From Takakia lepidozioides (Eukaryota; Streptophyta; Takakiopsida; Takakiales; Takakiaceae), in assembly GCA_030704615.1 (NCBI GenBank), contig CM060734.1, positions 15,438,001 to 15,502,000 on the forward strand: 64,000 nucleotides of DNA. The letters are read 5' to 3'. Both the position numbers and the translations under genes were made by a program. Numbering within the stretch: the stretch's first letter is position 1; the number at the start of each line of letters is the position of its first letter. Below the pieces are notes generated by a model. That model was not told where the DNA came from. It was given only the letters and a program-made list of their open reading frames with translations, and ran no database searches. This document shows, piece by piece, positions 20,947 through 33,475 of the stretch.

Positions 20947-22293
20947 TCATGTTTTTTTTTTTTCCCGCTCATGCTCATGCCGCTCATGAAATAGTAGCCC
21001 CCATTCAAGTGCTCCACTTGATCCAGGTCCAACAGGTTGGGATGTCCTGGTTGTAGTCTCAACCTCAACTGTTGGGTCTACTTCTTCATACTCCTCATCT
21101 TCCAAATTCTTCTCTCTGTTTTCACCTTCCAAGTTCTTCTCTTGAATTTCTTCTTCTTCACTCATGTAACTCAATTGCAATGGTGTTGGAGAGTCTGAAC
21201 TCTCCGTTGGCTCTGCCACATCTTCCTCTCCTTCTTTATCTTGTGATTCAGAAACTGGAGTTCCAGCCTTTGGGGTCCCATGCCAACTCTTATCAAAGAT
21301 TTATGTCAAATCTTTTATCCAGGGATGTACCTCAAATCTCTCCCCTCGTGGCTGATCTTCTTCCTGTACCAAATCCCTTAATCTTTCTTGTAAAGAATAA
21401 GAAGGAGTGGCATCCAACTCTGGTTCCTCCGGTATGGGTGATGTACTCTCTGATCTTAATGGTGTGAGAGGTCCAGATGATTCCCCTATGTCTTTTCCTC
21501 TCTCCCCTATTAACTTTCAAATAACTTTCTCTTTTCGCTGAATATCTGTGGAGTCTAGCTTCTCTTTCATCACTCATGTCCCATGTCTTTCATATTCTCA
21601 ATGAGGCAATAACCGAAACTCTCTCCTGTATTATCTCTCGTATATGCCTGGATTTCTTTCAAGCTTCAATGCACCCTTGGCTATACTAGAAGTCTTCGTT
21701 ATCATATAACCATATGGCAAACACGTCTGAAAAGCTGTTCTTGGTATAAGTTTGATCCACAAGATATCCTTGGGAATCCAATTCTTTACCAGTACAAGTT
21801 CTTCATGCATATGAGTGTAAACATTCACTTTCCGTTCCTCCCAACCTTCAAACTCCACTCGTTTGATGGATAACAATGCTATCGTATAAACCAATGTTGG
21901 TAACCAACTTGCTCTCCCTCTACAGGCCACTTGATAAATCTTTATCACTCCTTTCTCCAGACCCCACTCAGGATCAGCATCATGCACTTTCTTCAGAATG
22001 TTTTCTTTGCAACCGTTTGGCAATTCCAAGAACCTCTGAAAGAACTGTTTGGACAATCGTTCTTTCTCAGTTCCACAGGGAATTTGATTCACATCAAATT
22101 CTTTAATTCTCCATCCACCATGATCCCACCAGATGCCTGTCACATCTGGTTGTTCCTGACCCAGTTCTCCAGTATGGTCGCCAAATATCGAGCGGCTTTT
22201 ACTCACCCATCCCTTCGTTATCCGAGGTGGGAACTCCAAGATAGAAGAGTTGGATATCTCTAAGCACTCAGCCCGCTCAGAACAATCAGTCAT
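20947..22293 (-). pseudogene. Degenerate minus-strand gene of unknown family
   Basis: Three collinear minus-strand frames. 22293-21631 is 220 residues and protein-like (GIWWDHGGWRIKEFDV, ERLSKQFFQRFLELPNG, DADPEWGLEKGVIKIYQV). 21577-21332 is basic. 21219-20947 is an acidic tail (LSYMSEEEEIQEKNLEGEN). They probably belonged to one protein with frameshifts or short introns. I do not recognise the family. Its position beside the LTR-like segment starting at 23160 suggests a retroelement coding region, but no catalytic motif is visible. Confidence 0.45.
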
Positions 22294-22299
22294 GACCTA

Positions 22300-23160
22300 C
22301 AACTAGTGTATCATGGAAGTGCTTCCTGTTTGTATTCCTTCTCAAGCCTTCATGTCAACAAATTACCTTACTGTTTATATTAAAGTATCGGATTGCTTCA
22401 GCAATCTTCCAGATTCCATCTTCTCATGCATTCATTCCACAGCTTCACTCAGGTCTCTCTACACAATGTGGGTATGAAATACGTGTCAGATTAATATCTA
22501 TCAAGTATCAGGCCGAAGCCATGGTGTCTCTAATCTGCTCTACAGTACAACTCTACAGCTTGCATTCATCAAGTATCAATAGATCGCATGTGTAATCTCC
22601 ATCCCTGTGCTCCAAGATCGTGCTCTCCACTTGATCTCCTCCCGTGATGTCCAAGACGTGATGCCTCAAGTCTCTCCCCCACAAGAAGTGTCATCTTCCA
22701 GTTGCTACTCCCCTAATCTACCTACAAGCTGTTATAACCGTCTAACTGACTAACTGTCATCTCAAGACAGAATGCACGTTCCCTCTGTAGATGTCATTCC
22801 CACATAGACGTTCTCTGCCATGGTAACCGTTCCCTATGTACGCTATGACGGGCTGTGCCATGCTGTGTCGGGCTGTGACTGGCTGTGTAAAGCTGTGTCG
22901 GGCTGTGTCGTGCTGTGATAGACTGTGATAGACTGCGATTGACCATGACAGGCTGTGATAAGTTGTGTAGGGCTGTATCAGGTTGTGTCAAGCTGTGTAG
23001 TGCTGTGCCAAACTGTGTTAAGCTGTGTCAGCCCGTGACTGACTGTGTGAGCCTGTCTACCACCCCTAAGGCATGTGTCGGTCTAAGTCTACCATCTGCA
23101 AGTCTACACAAAAATTAAGGGTACCCCACAGAACCCGTAAAAATGTCTAAGTCCCAGACA
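22300..23160 (-). repeat. LTR-like segment of a second retroelement family
   Basis: The minus strand begins TGTCTGGGACTTAGAC at 23160 just after a gag-like fragment. This start aligns with TGCCGGACACTTAGACGG at 43541, and both continue to GGTACCCTTAATTTT. Such a boundary after coding sequence is what a 3' LTR would give. The middle (about 22840-23060) is a degenerate array of 10-11-bp GGCTGTG-type repeats, and further on the minus strand reads CTTTAATATAAACAG, TATA-like. The right-hand end is not defined. Confidence 0.45.
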
Positions 23161-23165
23161 GCCCT

Positions 23166-23579
23166 CTAATAGTCCAATATCCCATACCAGAATTGGACTG
23201 CTTGAGTTTCCGTAACCCCTTGGGTTACATTTATCAGGCGCCTCATGCGAGTATAAGACTCCCTCAAATTCTCAGTTGGCTTTCGCTGGAACTCTTGCAA
23301 GCTCCGCAACTTCTCTGTTATCACCCCCTGGTAGTTCCTTCTCAACTCTTGGAAGAACTCCACAATCGGATTGAAGGCAGGCACCGGTGCTGGTGCAACG
23401 GCAGGAGCTACAGTGGATGTCCCAGCTGATCCTAACCCATTTGTGCCACTTCTGCTTGCAAAAGCCTTTGCAAGCCCAAAATTTGGGGTACACTCCAAAT
23501 TTAGAGTGGAAAAATGGTTTGACCAGGAAATTGGATCGACAAAGTATTTTTTCCTCGCAAGACCCCTTCCAGATTCCAA
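23166..23579 (-). pseudogene. Retrotransposon gag-like fragment
   Basis: About 137 residues on the minus strand. The C-terminal part (ITEKLRSLQEFQRKPTENL, ESYTRMRRLINVTQGVTE, AVQFWYGILDY) has the look of the retrotransposon gag helical core. The N-terminal part has an Ala/Pro-rich linker. It ends right before the LTR-like start at 23160, so the pol part is missing. Confidence 0.5.
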
Positions 23580-24170
23580 TTATGTGGCACCTAAAGCATG
23601 TTGCCCCAAAAATTCAAAGCAGAATTCTAAAATCTTGATAAGGTTGCTTTGTATCGAAAAAACAGGGGGGTCAAAAATACACCATGAAGCTCAAATGACA
23701 TGTATTTCAGGCTTAGGGGGTCGAAATTTCCTTGGAATCACAACTGCTGCAGTGAAAGTGTTCCTTGAATGATGAACTACTACCTCCAAAAAGAAATTCA
23801 GAATTCTAACAAAATTTCAGGCAGAGAGATTTGAATTTGTTTCCATTTTTACTTTTGCCTTGTTGTCACCCCTTCAGCCTGCCACGTCACTAAGTCAAAC
23901 CTGCTGGTCGACCAATTTTGGGCACCCTTACACACTAAAAAAATTACTGACGGCAGGGCTTTCATTATTTTAGGGTGCCATAAAGACGGGCAGGTGCATG
24001 ACATCAGGTGCACAACTTTGTTCAAAAAGTTTTTCATCCAAGGTCATCCAACGATTTGCCATCGTGGATGATTTTTGACGTGACCCTAACGCGACCCGAA
24101 ATGGGTCGCCTCGTCCATTAGGGGTTAAAGACAGTGGTTACGATCACTTGCCTCCGAGTCCAGCTGTTCG
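23580..24170. other. No gene seen
   Basis: AT-rich sequence without convincing reading frames or repeats. It may be degraded retroelement. Confidence 0.4.
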
Positions 24171-24177
24171 CTTACAT

Positions 24178-24262
24178 GTAATAGTGGTAAACTAACCACG
24201 TATGACGTGTCACAGTGGTAAGCCAAGTCACGTCTGACGTGTCACAGTGGTAAACTAACATA
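24178..24262 (+). repeat. Short tandem repeat, unit about 32 bp
   Basis: Two full copies and one partial copy of a unit starting GTGGTAA and ending GACGTGTCACA. Confidence 0.7.
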
Positions 24263-24537
24263 GACCACTTCCACGATGCGACGTGACGTAGCAACTCCGT
24301 CGATCAGACTTAGCAATGGACGGACACGTGTTCGTATCCATATGGACACGTGGCCGAATCCAGTTAGACGATTATGGGCTCCATTATCTGGACACGTGGA
24401 ATTTGCAAAATGAGCACGTGCCCTATTTTAGGATGTGCTGAAAAATGCAATGACTTCACAAACAACTCTGTGAGTGAGACTTAAATGACTCTAATAGTCA
24501 TGATTCGAGAATAAACAATGTATATTATCACTGAATG

Positions 24538-24700
24538 TGTGGTTCTAATAGTATTGAGGTGTGGTAAAACCACTTGCTGAGTGGTTCTACTAGTATCAAT
24601 GTATGGTTGGTTGTGTGTGCTAAAACCACTGACGAAGTTGTTCTACCAGTATTGATGTAATGATTAGGTTGTGTGCTAAAACCACTGACTAAGTCATCCA
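24538..24700 (+). repeat. Imperfect tandem repeat, unit about 50-60 bp
   Basis: Three diverged copies, each with GTTCTA-(A/C)-TAGTAT or similar, followed by GTGTGCTAAAACCACT and a GAGT/AAGT end. Confidence 0.6.
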
Positions 24701-24859
24701 GTGTGTCCCACCAAGTAGGAACCAGTTTTTGAATATTTACCAGAGTGGTATGTAAGTGATTGGGGCTACATTTGGAGGAGTACAACCACTCTTGCATACT
24801 GTCACAGTCTTAAATATACCACTGACAGAGTGGTGTGTAGTGATTCATACATTCCCATA

Positions 24860-25640
24860 TAATTCTCCTACAATTCCCATACATTCGAAGTGAATCTGCA
24901 AATCCAAATACTCTTGAAGATTCACCATTCAAAAAACAGAATAGAATCCAAGACAATAAGTGTTGGAACAGAGTCAACAAAATCCAGCCATGATAAAGGG
25001 TGACATACTATATCTACACTACGTCTCCGCAGGCATGCTAAAAGCCATGGACTACTTTCTGCCTTTTGGTTAGTGATAGACCATCTACTTTCTTCATGAC
25101 GCGAAAGAGCTTGTGCAGCTGTCCTCTCATATTCTGTCAACTCACTTTGCTTTTGTCCCCTCATATACTGGCAACTCACTTTGCTTTTGCCCGGGGGGCA
25201 CTATTGTTTTGTTTAACTAGCTCATCATTGGAAGCCCCCTTATGCTTGGGCCACCACTGGTTTTGCTGAAGAAGCTGGAAGTAGAGTTCATTTAAGCTCT
25301 CTTTTAATTCAGAGTAGCCTTGAGCGCAAGGAGGCATATCTGTATCCTGCTTATTTTATTCAGCTGAGGAGGGGTAATGTCTGTATATGCAGTTTACAAG
25401 AGGGACCAAAAGATTTGTTGTGAACAAATGTTAAGGGAAAACAGTTAGTAGGAGAATATCAAACAGCAATTTGAACGAGAATGGAGGGGGTGTTCATGTT
25501 GGCTCATTACATCCAATTGAAGAATGTCCTCTTAACCCAGCTCAAGCAGAATTATAGTGGATCTGTTTGAAAGAGAACACATCCAGCCATTCACCTCAGG
25601 AAAACCATGCTCAAGGTTTGGACACTGTGAATGCGGTCCC
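24860..25640. other. No gene seen
   Basis: Short frames only, with no motif I can name and no clear repeat. Confidence 0.4.
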
Positions 25641-26074
25641 AATATGGATGTGGCTTGATTTTATTGCAAGCAGGTGAGCTGACAGGTACGGCCCGCGAGG
25701 TACAGCCGGAACCCGCACCGGCAGCCTTGTCGGCGAGCTGGACGCCCCATGTCAAATCGTCCCCACCCCCCCGCGACCTCGCCCGCCTGCCCGCTGCTCC
25801 CTGGCCCCCCTCACCCCCCCACGCCCGCCCACCAGCCCCGCCCGGGACCCCTGGCGCCCACCGCTGGCCACGTGGCGCCCCATACCACCGCCCGATCTCC
25901 AGCCACGTGGCGGCGCCCCGTTGTGGATCCCCTCATTGGGTTGATCCCCGTCCAGTGCCGGAGTGATCCCCACCCCCATCTCCAGCCACATGGCGCTTCC
26001 CCGAACCGTCGATCCCCTCCCCATCCATCCAACCTCATTAAATGGATGATGTGGGTCATCCGCCACTCACCCCC

Positions 26075-26109
<35 letters not shown>

Positions 26110-26387
26110 ACCCCCCTCACGAGCAGGGATGATGACGTCCGGTTGAAGGCCTATGACGCGTCCTTCGCCACGTGCACGATCCCCCCATATGTCGCCGCTC
26201 CCCGACGGGGTTGATCCCCCCTCTAGACCGGGAGTGATCCCCCAACCCTAGTCGCTCGCCACGTGCTGTCCCCCGAACCGTCGATCCCCTGCGCATCCAT
26301 CCAACCTCACAAACAATGTGGTCATCGCCCCTCATCCCCCGCCATCCCCCCGTGCAGGGGATGGATGACGGCGGATGAAGGGGCGAT
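25640..26387. repeat. C-rich tract with a tandem duplication of about 265 bp
   Basis: The segment around 25930-26060 (TTGATCCCC, GGAGTGATCCCC, CCGAACCGTCGATCCCCT, CATCCATCCAACCTCA) recurs at about 26206-26315 in the same order. A C run of about 30 bases lies at 26076-26109. Proline-rich frames here follow from composition and are not taken as genes. Confidence 0.6.
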
Positions 26388-27200
26388 CACTACAGGAAAA
26401 GGGGGGGGTTAGTGACATCGCGGCAACGGCGCAGCCACGCCGCGGCGTCACTAAACGCCGCTTTTGAGGCAGGGGCGCATGCGCCTTTGCGACGCCTGGG
26501 CGTGGCACGACCGTCCCCGGGGCGTCACTAATCGGACGTCACATAAATGCGACGGATGGGGGTTGCAAGCCGCTACCCCCCTCCAGTGACGCCCCGCCGT
26601 CGCTTCTTGGCCATCCAGGGCGCTGGGGGGGGGCCTCCTTCTAGCCACGCCCGGCCGTCACAACCATCCGGCGACGGCATTGGTTAGGGCGACGGCTCGG
26701 CGTGGCAACCAATTTTTTCTTCCATGCCCGGACTAAAAAAAACACCACGTGGCGGAGGGGGGGTTAGGCTCAGCCACCCAGTGGCGTCGCTGCCAGACAC
26801 GCCACGGCGTCGCATGGGGAGACCTCGCTACCACCAATGCAGTCCCCCAGTGCGACGCCAGGGCGTGGTACTTGCGATGCCCGGGGGTGGCTGGGTGTCT
26901 TTTTTACAAAAAACAAATAGGTGGGGGAGGCCTTGTGTGGGGCTCAGGGACGCCGAGGCGGCAGCTAGCCACCCCTGAACGTCGCACAGAAGAAAAACCC
27001 GTCGCACGGGGGGGGGTCCGGCTTTGCCACTGCGTTACTGATAGCCACGCTCGGCCGTGGCTAGTTGCGACCCCCATCCATGGCAAGCCTAAAAAACCCG
27101 TCGCAAGGGCGCTGGCCCAAGCGACGCCCTAGGGTGGCAATGCGGGTGGGTGGTGGTGGTGGTGTTGGGGGGGGGGGGGGGGGGGTCATTTTGGGGGGTG
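26388..27200 (+). mobile_element. CACTA (En/Spm) terminus and subterminal repeats
   Basis: CACTACAGGAAAAG at 26388 is a typical CACTA terminal sequence. The next 800 bp are packed with GCGACGCC, GGCGTGGC and CGTCGCA-type motifs in both orientations, as expected of subterminal transposase-binding repeats. Similar ends occur at 39373 and 47151. The opposite end of this element was not found. Confidence 0.65.
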
Positions 27201-27467
27201 AATTGGGGTGATTTAGGGTTTTCCCTGGTTTCTTCTGGGTGTTGGAAGACATTAGAGCTTCCATTGCTCTGATTTAACAGGTACTCAATTTTGCTTATTG
27301 CATTGGTTCAAGCAAGCATGAATCGAGGGTGAGGCCGGTGCGACACATGAAAAAGATGGAAGATGGAAATATATGTACAAATGGAAATATATTTACAAGC
27401 AATGAGCTGAATTCTTTGCTCACAAGGGTTCAGTAGACTAACCCTGGGACCTACACGGACTATGACT

Positions 27468-29760
27468 ACTCATCCTCATCCTCATCCTCATCGTCAGAGG
27501 AGGAGTCATAGCTATCCGATGAGCCTGATGACTCCGCGCCCTTCACCTAAGCACGTAAACTAGGCGGCGTTCCCTAACTCCACAGAGAGCTCTCATCCAA
27601 TCCTTGGCCATGAACCCCCCCCCCCCCCCCCTCAGCCATACTAGTGCCCTGTAGTGCACTCATCCCCTCCGTCTTGGCCATGTTGGTCATGAGGGATTGC
27701 CAACCATGCTCCTTGGCGTAGTCGTACTCTACCGGAGATGGCAACCTCTCAAACGTGGTTTCCTACACATGCCACAAATTAAAGTCAGTTTCTCACGATG
27801 ATGGAGCCAGACATAACAAAATACATAGGGAAGTATGACTTGCAAATCGGAGGATATAATCCCTCGATCCGTCGGGGCCCCACCTGTGTGTGGATTCGTG
27901 CTTCTCAAGGCGGATTGTTGTTGCTTCGCGTGCCCTCTGAAACTTATCCTTGTTTGCTGCATCATTCTCTCCCGCAATGAGCGCATCCCACGATACCTAT
28001 GCCCCCCCCCCCCCCCCCCACAATTAGTGAATTACGCACATACGTTGCATCGAATCCACCTCATTAATGCACATGCAACAAATGGAAGGTGAAATGATTC
28101 AAGGATTTGCCAACCTGTGAAATTCCAAAATGTGGTTTGGGTGTGACCCCCTTTTCCATTGCCCTCCAAATCCTTTGTCTGGCACGGTACCTCTTGTTCT
28201 TCAAGTTCTGCCCCACTATCTCCATCACCCTTGTCTCACTCCAATTGCCCAGAAACCGGCGGTCTAACTCACGGGCATACTTGCGCTCTTGGCCATAGTG
28301 CTGATCACCCCACTCGATGTGCCAAGGGAACCACGCCGCTGCGAGTTCGAAGGTTGGCCCCTTCATAGCCGCCCAAAACGCACCGCACGGGTCACCATGC
28401 TTATTGACCTCCACCGGTGGCACAATGATCTTTGCCAAGGCCACCTCCTTTATCCCCCGGGATTTCTTCTTCTTCTTCTTACCCTCTCCCTTCTTTGCAA
28501 GCTCTTTCCCCACCTCCTTTGTTACCCCACTGCCCTCCCCCGCACGCACACCCACCCCGTCGTCTCCATGGGACTTCTTCCTCTTCTTCTTTTCCTTCCC
28601 CTTCTCCACGACTACCTCCTTCCCCTTCCCTGCTACTTCCTCTCTCTCCTTCTCCCTCTCCCTCCTCTCTCTCTCCTCGGCAGCCCCTTCATTGATGGTA
28701 AAAGGGACCTCGAGAGGTCAAGGCCTCTTTTTCTTACCTTTGGTGTTCGGGTCCTTCATCAACACCATGTGCTATGCCTCATTGGCAACCCCACGGGAGT
28801 GCACCCAACCAGCCAAGAATGTCTCTGCCTCCTGAAGACGAATATCCCCCCCAAATTCAAAAAAAGAAACAAACAAGAAAGAAATACATGCATGCAAAGG
28901 AAATGACAAAACATGGAATGGGCAAGGTGCGAGGGTTGTACCTTTGCAAGCTGGCCAACTCGGCCCCGGTGTCACCCAATGTGGCAGGAGTCCCCGCTGC
29001 CGGAAGTCCCCGCGCTATCCTCTCCCGGAGCGCCGCTGGAAGTAGGTTCCAGATGTCGACCATAGCCGGCGGCGGCGCCCCGTAGTCCAGGCCCTTCTTT
29101 GTTGACTGCTCAGGCTGAGGGGGCGGCATCGCTGATCGGCATCGCTGATCGGCTAGGCCGCTCCAAACCGGCCCGTAGCTCCTCCTCCCCCCCCCCGAAT
29201 GCGTAGCAGGGTAGAAGCCCTCACCCGGCTTGACTAATTTGAGGTGCTTCGCTATCTCGGCCTCCTCATTGGCCCTCCTCGTCAACTCCTCCCTCATGAT
29301 CAACATTGGGCTAGGAACCACCAGTTCCCGAGCCCTTCAACCTGACCTTGGGCCTTGGCAAGTGCGGCCTTCGTTGCGGAGGAAGGGGTCTGTATAGGGG
29401 TGACATCCAAAAGTTGCCCAAACGGGTGATGCGCTTGCCAAGGTACATCTCACCCGTCTTGGTGGCTGGGGTGTACTCAACTGAGCATCCGGCCCAGCAA
29501 CAACCTCCCGAATAGGAGAGGTGGCTGAGCCGGCCCCTGGCGAATCCAAGACGGGGACAAGAGGGGGGGGGGGGGGGGGGGCTGGCCTCAGGGGGCAGAG
29601 GAGCCCTCCGACTGCGGCTGTCGACAGGGCTGGTTAACCGTGAGACGCCAGCCTGCGTCACACGTGCCGGCAGAGCAAACGGTTCTCCGCCCCTTTCTTT
29701 GGGGCAAGGGACTTCTTCTCTTTCCCCATAAGCCTAGCACCCGTCATGCAAACCCAAAAG
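27468..29760 (-). CDS. Spliced CACTA-associated gene (TnpA-like accessory protein, family uncertain)
   Basis: Minus-strand exons read from about 29733 (MGKEKKSLAPKKGAE) to 27468. Recognisable pieces are the helical MREELTRRANEEAEIAKHLK near 29290, then the frame 28609-28064. That frame has a Lys-rich start (MEKGKEKKKRKKSHG), a conserved-looking core (FWAAMKGPTFELAAAWFPWH, FLGNWSETRVMEIVGQNLKN) and RARQRIWRAMEKG. Further exons are LRERMMQQTRISFRGHAKQQ near 27970, RLPSPVEYDYAKEHGWQSLM near 27740 and an Asp/Glu-Ser tail (SYDSSSDDEDEDEDE, stop near 27466). The layout resembles plant En/Spm accessory proteins with a helical DNA-binding core. No catalytic triad is visible. Exon borders are approximate. 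Confidence 0.5.
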
Positions 29761-29825
29761 TTGGCCTCACTAGGAAACAATCTCTACATTCCAGATCAAA
29801 AAAAAAAAACAAAGCATGTGGGGGG

Positions 29826-29854
29826 CTGAGAGCAGCAAGTGCTGCTGCTCTCAG
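29826..29854. repeat. Inverted repeat (12-bp arms)
   Basis: CTGAGAGCAGCA and TGCTGCTCTCAG separated by five bases, flanked by G-rich and C-rich bases that extend the symmetry. Confidence 0.8.
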
Positions 29855-29898
29855 CTCCGCCCCACCAGAGAGGGTGCAAGAAAAATAAAAATAAAAAT

Positions 29899-29965
29899 GG
29901 GGGGGGGGGGGGGGGGGAATGACTGAGCAGCAGCAGCTGCTCAGTCACTCCCCCCCCCCCCCCCC
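29899..29965. repeat. G19 - palindrome - C16 inverted repeat
   Basis: A G19 run (29899-29917), then GACTGAGCAGC / GCTGCTCAGTC arms (29921-29946), then C16 (29950-29965). A similar single arm (GCTGCTCAGTCACT plus a C run) precedes the third copy of the next repeat family, near 37153. Confidence 0.8.
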
Positions 29966-29993
29966 ACCTTTTTTGTTTTTGATTGCTCGCCTC

Positions 29994-32511
29994 GTCCTCT
30001 CTCTCCCTCTCTCTCCCTCACTCCCTCTCCCTCTATAACTCTTTGGATTTCATCTGGCCTTAACCTTTTGAGGTTATTTAGTTTTTCATCCAACCTTTTT
30101 CATCCAAATCTGGATGATATTATTATAGGATGATGAAACTTAATGTACATAAAGCTTGGTTTACCATCTATTTCTTTCATCTAAACTGGAGGAACTACAT
30201 GAATAATGGTTACCTATTTTAAAATCCAAGAGATAATAAAACTACCATCATAAATGATGGCAGTTATTAAACCTAAGCCTATACCATAACCCTAAAAGAT
30301 ACCTTTTTATTGGATGTCATCCATTGACAATGTGCTTCTCTTGATAAAATGTGATTTTTCATCCACCCTGGATGAGAAATCGGGAAGTTATGCCATAAGC
30401 ACGTCGACACATTTCACAGCACTGAACTCGTGCTTCAGTGAACCTTGATGATGCGCCGCGTAAACCTGCTCCCCTGCTGCTACATGATACTCGTGATGGC
30501 TGGCTCTTGGGATGCGCATTGGCGGTTAGGCAGATTCATCTCTGGCAGACGACAAAGCGATGATCGCTTTGCTCAGAAACTCATGGTTCTTTATTTTGCA
30601 GCGGCGCTTTTACTCCTCGTTGGGAAGTACTCTATCCCTATTTATATACAGACTACATGTTGCTCTCTTCTTGTATGAGCCATTCTCTATCTGTGAACGC
30701 TTCTACTTTGATTGCGTTCTGTTGGAGATGATCTGTTGGACGCCATGGCGCAGGGCATACCACAAACACTCAAGTTTTTTTGAGTTTACCCTTGCTTGAA
30801 TTGTGATTTGTACATGCTTTAGAATTCAACACTGACATGGATAGCAACTGTGAAGACCTGCCACTCACCTGCTGCATCCTCACTAACACACATCGCTATG
30901 TGGTGGTTTTGGGACGGGCACAGGTGAGGGTCTTCACTTGTCTTGATTTCTTGAAGCTTGCAGCTCCTAGTCTTGCAAATGTGGATACTGCTGCTGCCTA
31001 AGCTGCTGATGCCATTTGCTGCTTCAAACTGCCACCATGCCGCTTCAGACCTGCTCCAAGATGGCTCCAATGAGGATCTGCTTCTCTCCTTACCCCTGTT
31101 TCTGGTTTTTTACAACCACATTTGCATGTGTAGGAGTTAAGCTATGAAGGGTACAAGGGTACAAAATAGCAGTTATTACTCTGACTGCTTTGATACTTGG
31201 CTCTGAAATGAAACTTCTTGGTATGACTTTGATGGATCAAAAGGATAAGCTTTGATAGATAACACACATTCTTCAAGGCCCTCATATCATTTTGGTTTCA
31301 TGGCTTGATAACAAACAAGGGTTTCTGAGCTGCTCTTTCACCTTGGCAGAGCTATTTTATGAGGCCTTAAAATACCATTCCAAGCCTATACCTGCTTAAG
31401 GGGGCTCAACCTGTTGTTTCTTCTTCCTTTTTAAGAATCTTGCTTGTATCTTGGTTCTGAAACATCAACTTCAAACCAGTATTGTTTCTCAGGGAAGTGA
31501 AATGCTCAAGACCTGGATTTTGTTTGCCTTGGCCCGCTAAAGACTCTCAATTTAAAGGCCTGGCTGCAGGCAGGGTTCTTCTGAGTTTCTTTGTTAACTC
31601 AGATCTTTGGAGGTTCTAGAATACCACTCAAGACCTAGATCTGTTTTGGAACACTCAACCTTGCATAGGTTTCTTGTTTACTGCTTGTGGTTTGGCATTG
31701 ATACATCACCAAACTAGCTTTGGAATGAAACCTCTCAGCTTGACTCTGTTGTGTCAAACAGGTACGCCTTGTTTAGGGAACACACACACTCATTATGGCT
31801 CTCATAGCAGTCTGAATTTGAGGGCTGATAGCAGGCAAATTTGGGATAATTTGCCTTGCTTTTGTTCTATGATTCCTGCTTGTGACACGACACTGAAACG
31901 TCACCTTCAGGCCAGCAATAGCCTCTAGGGATAAGACTTGTTCAAAACCTGGATGTTGGCATGCAGCCTCATGATATATACCATGTCTTGAACCATGCCA
32001 ATAGGGCAAGAGGAAACATGATGTAAACCAGCAAATGCTTAAGGCATATTTGTTTGAATGTTCAAACTCAACTTGAATTGTTTTTGAGCATGAGTCTTGG
32101 GGAATGTCCCAAGACCTACAATCTGGTTTTCACAACTTATTTTGCTAAGGTGTTGTGTCTATTTGCAAATACTTAAGGCATGTATGGCTGGCTGTTTCAA
32201 CTTGAAGTGCTATGAGCTTGATTCTGGGAAATATCCCCAACCTGCAATCTGGTTTTTGAAATGAGTTTGAAATGAGTTTTTGAAATGATGGTGCAAACTA
32301 TGGTGCTTTCATGATATGATTGACCTGGAATCCCACCCTCCCACCCTGTTTTTTCAGAGACCCTGAAATGTAATGGGGTATTCAAATGAGATTGTAAACA
32401 TGAAAGGGAATGTTAGATGGTGCCCTGTAAAGGGCTGTTTTGTCTTTCAATGACAATGACCTTAGCGGTCTTGTCCATGTCTTGACATGACATGTATATC
32501 TTCCCTCTCTT
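29994..32511 (+). repeat. Non-coding repeat family R1, copy 1 (full length)
   Basis: Begins GTCCTCTCTCTCCCTCT and ends in ACATGTATATCTTCCCTCTC. It is nearly identical to 33476-34508 and similar to 37206-38951, both ends coinciding with the latter. It contains a possible TATA motif (TATTTATATACA near 30638) but no convincing protein; the 77-80-residue frames recur only because the DNA recurs. The class is unknown (possibly a non-autonomous retroelement or a large foldback element). Confidence 0.75.
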
Positions 32512-33475
32512 TATCTGATCAGTGTACTTAGTGGTTTTTGTACACACCATCTACCATTCTCCTTTCCTGTTTCACCTTCTCATTTTGATGTACTAACAAT
32601 ATTTTTTGAAGGGCCTTGGCAGATAGGCAACAAACACATTCCAAACTGGAATGATGAACTGAAAGCCCTGGGGTATGAATCTCCTTTGGCCAGGTATGAT
32701 CTTCTCCAGCAATAGTATGGTTGATTGATTGGGTATGAAAAGTAAGGCATCCTTGATGATATCTGAAATAAGCATAGAGCAAATAAAGGACTTCTGAATG
32801 CCGATATTATGAGCTAAGCCCTGGTAAGACAGCTTACGGGAGTATGTGTACACCTTATACATGATCCGGTCAATGCACATTACTTTTGTTAGCTAGTCTC
32901 CTGTAGCCGATGCCTTATATCATAATCAGATACCTTATGATTGAGTGACTACCATGTCCTTTGATCAAGTGCTTCTATACTTCTCTCTTAGATATGGTTT
33001 TGCTCCTTGTGGCACCATAAGAAAATACCAACACTCTAATCTGTTGCTAGAAGATGTTTTGTCTATATCACAGGCATGGTACCACAGACCTGAGCTGCTG
33101 CCGTATCTTGACAAGGTTCCTTGAACGAGGTTCCTTCCCTAGCCTGTTCTTCCCTGTGCAAGAACTTATTGAGAAACTGAAAGGTTTTTTCTAAAAACTT
33201 GTACTATCCAGAGCTAAGTATACCACTGAACTCTCTTTCTTTTTCGTGATACTATACCAGTCTTGCTATGATACACTTTATGCCAATGTTTCATTCATGA
33301 CCCGAGGAAGAGAGGATGTAGGATTCTACTCCCTTGGATAATATAATCTAAGGATAGAACTACATGGAAGAGGGGAAACCTTATGAGAAGGGGTCTGGTA
33401 TGCACTCCCTTACGGGGTGAGTGCATACCACACTCACTCCGTAAGGTTCTGCCATGCCAAGGGATTGGCTGGTGG
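32512..33475. other. Unassigned sequence between R1 copies
   Basis: No gene recognised. It contains an 11-bp-arm hairpin at 33397-33429 (GGTATGCACTC / GAGTGCATACC). Confidence 0.4.
33397..33429. repeat. Hairpin, 11-bp perfect arms
   Basis: GGTATGCACTC and GAGTGCATACC with an 11-base loop. The next 20 bases repeat part of the loop (CACTCACTCCGTAAGG), suggesting a small duplication. Confidence 0.75.

Noticed and set aside
25631-26132. Proline-rich ORFs of 111-127 residues
   Set aside because: Explained by C homopolymers and C-rich duplications; no domain or start context.
29994-32511. R1 as a Helitron
   Set aside because: It starts near TC, but there is no CTRR end with a preceding hairpin and no Rep/helicase remnant.
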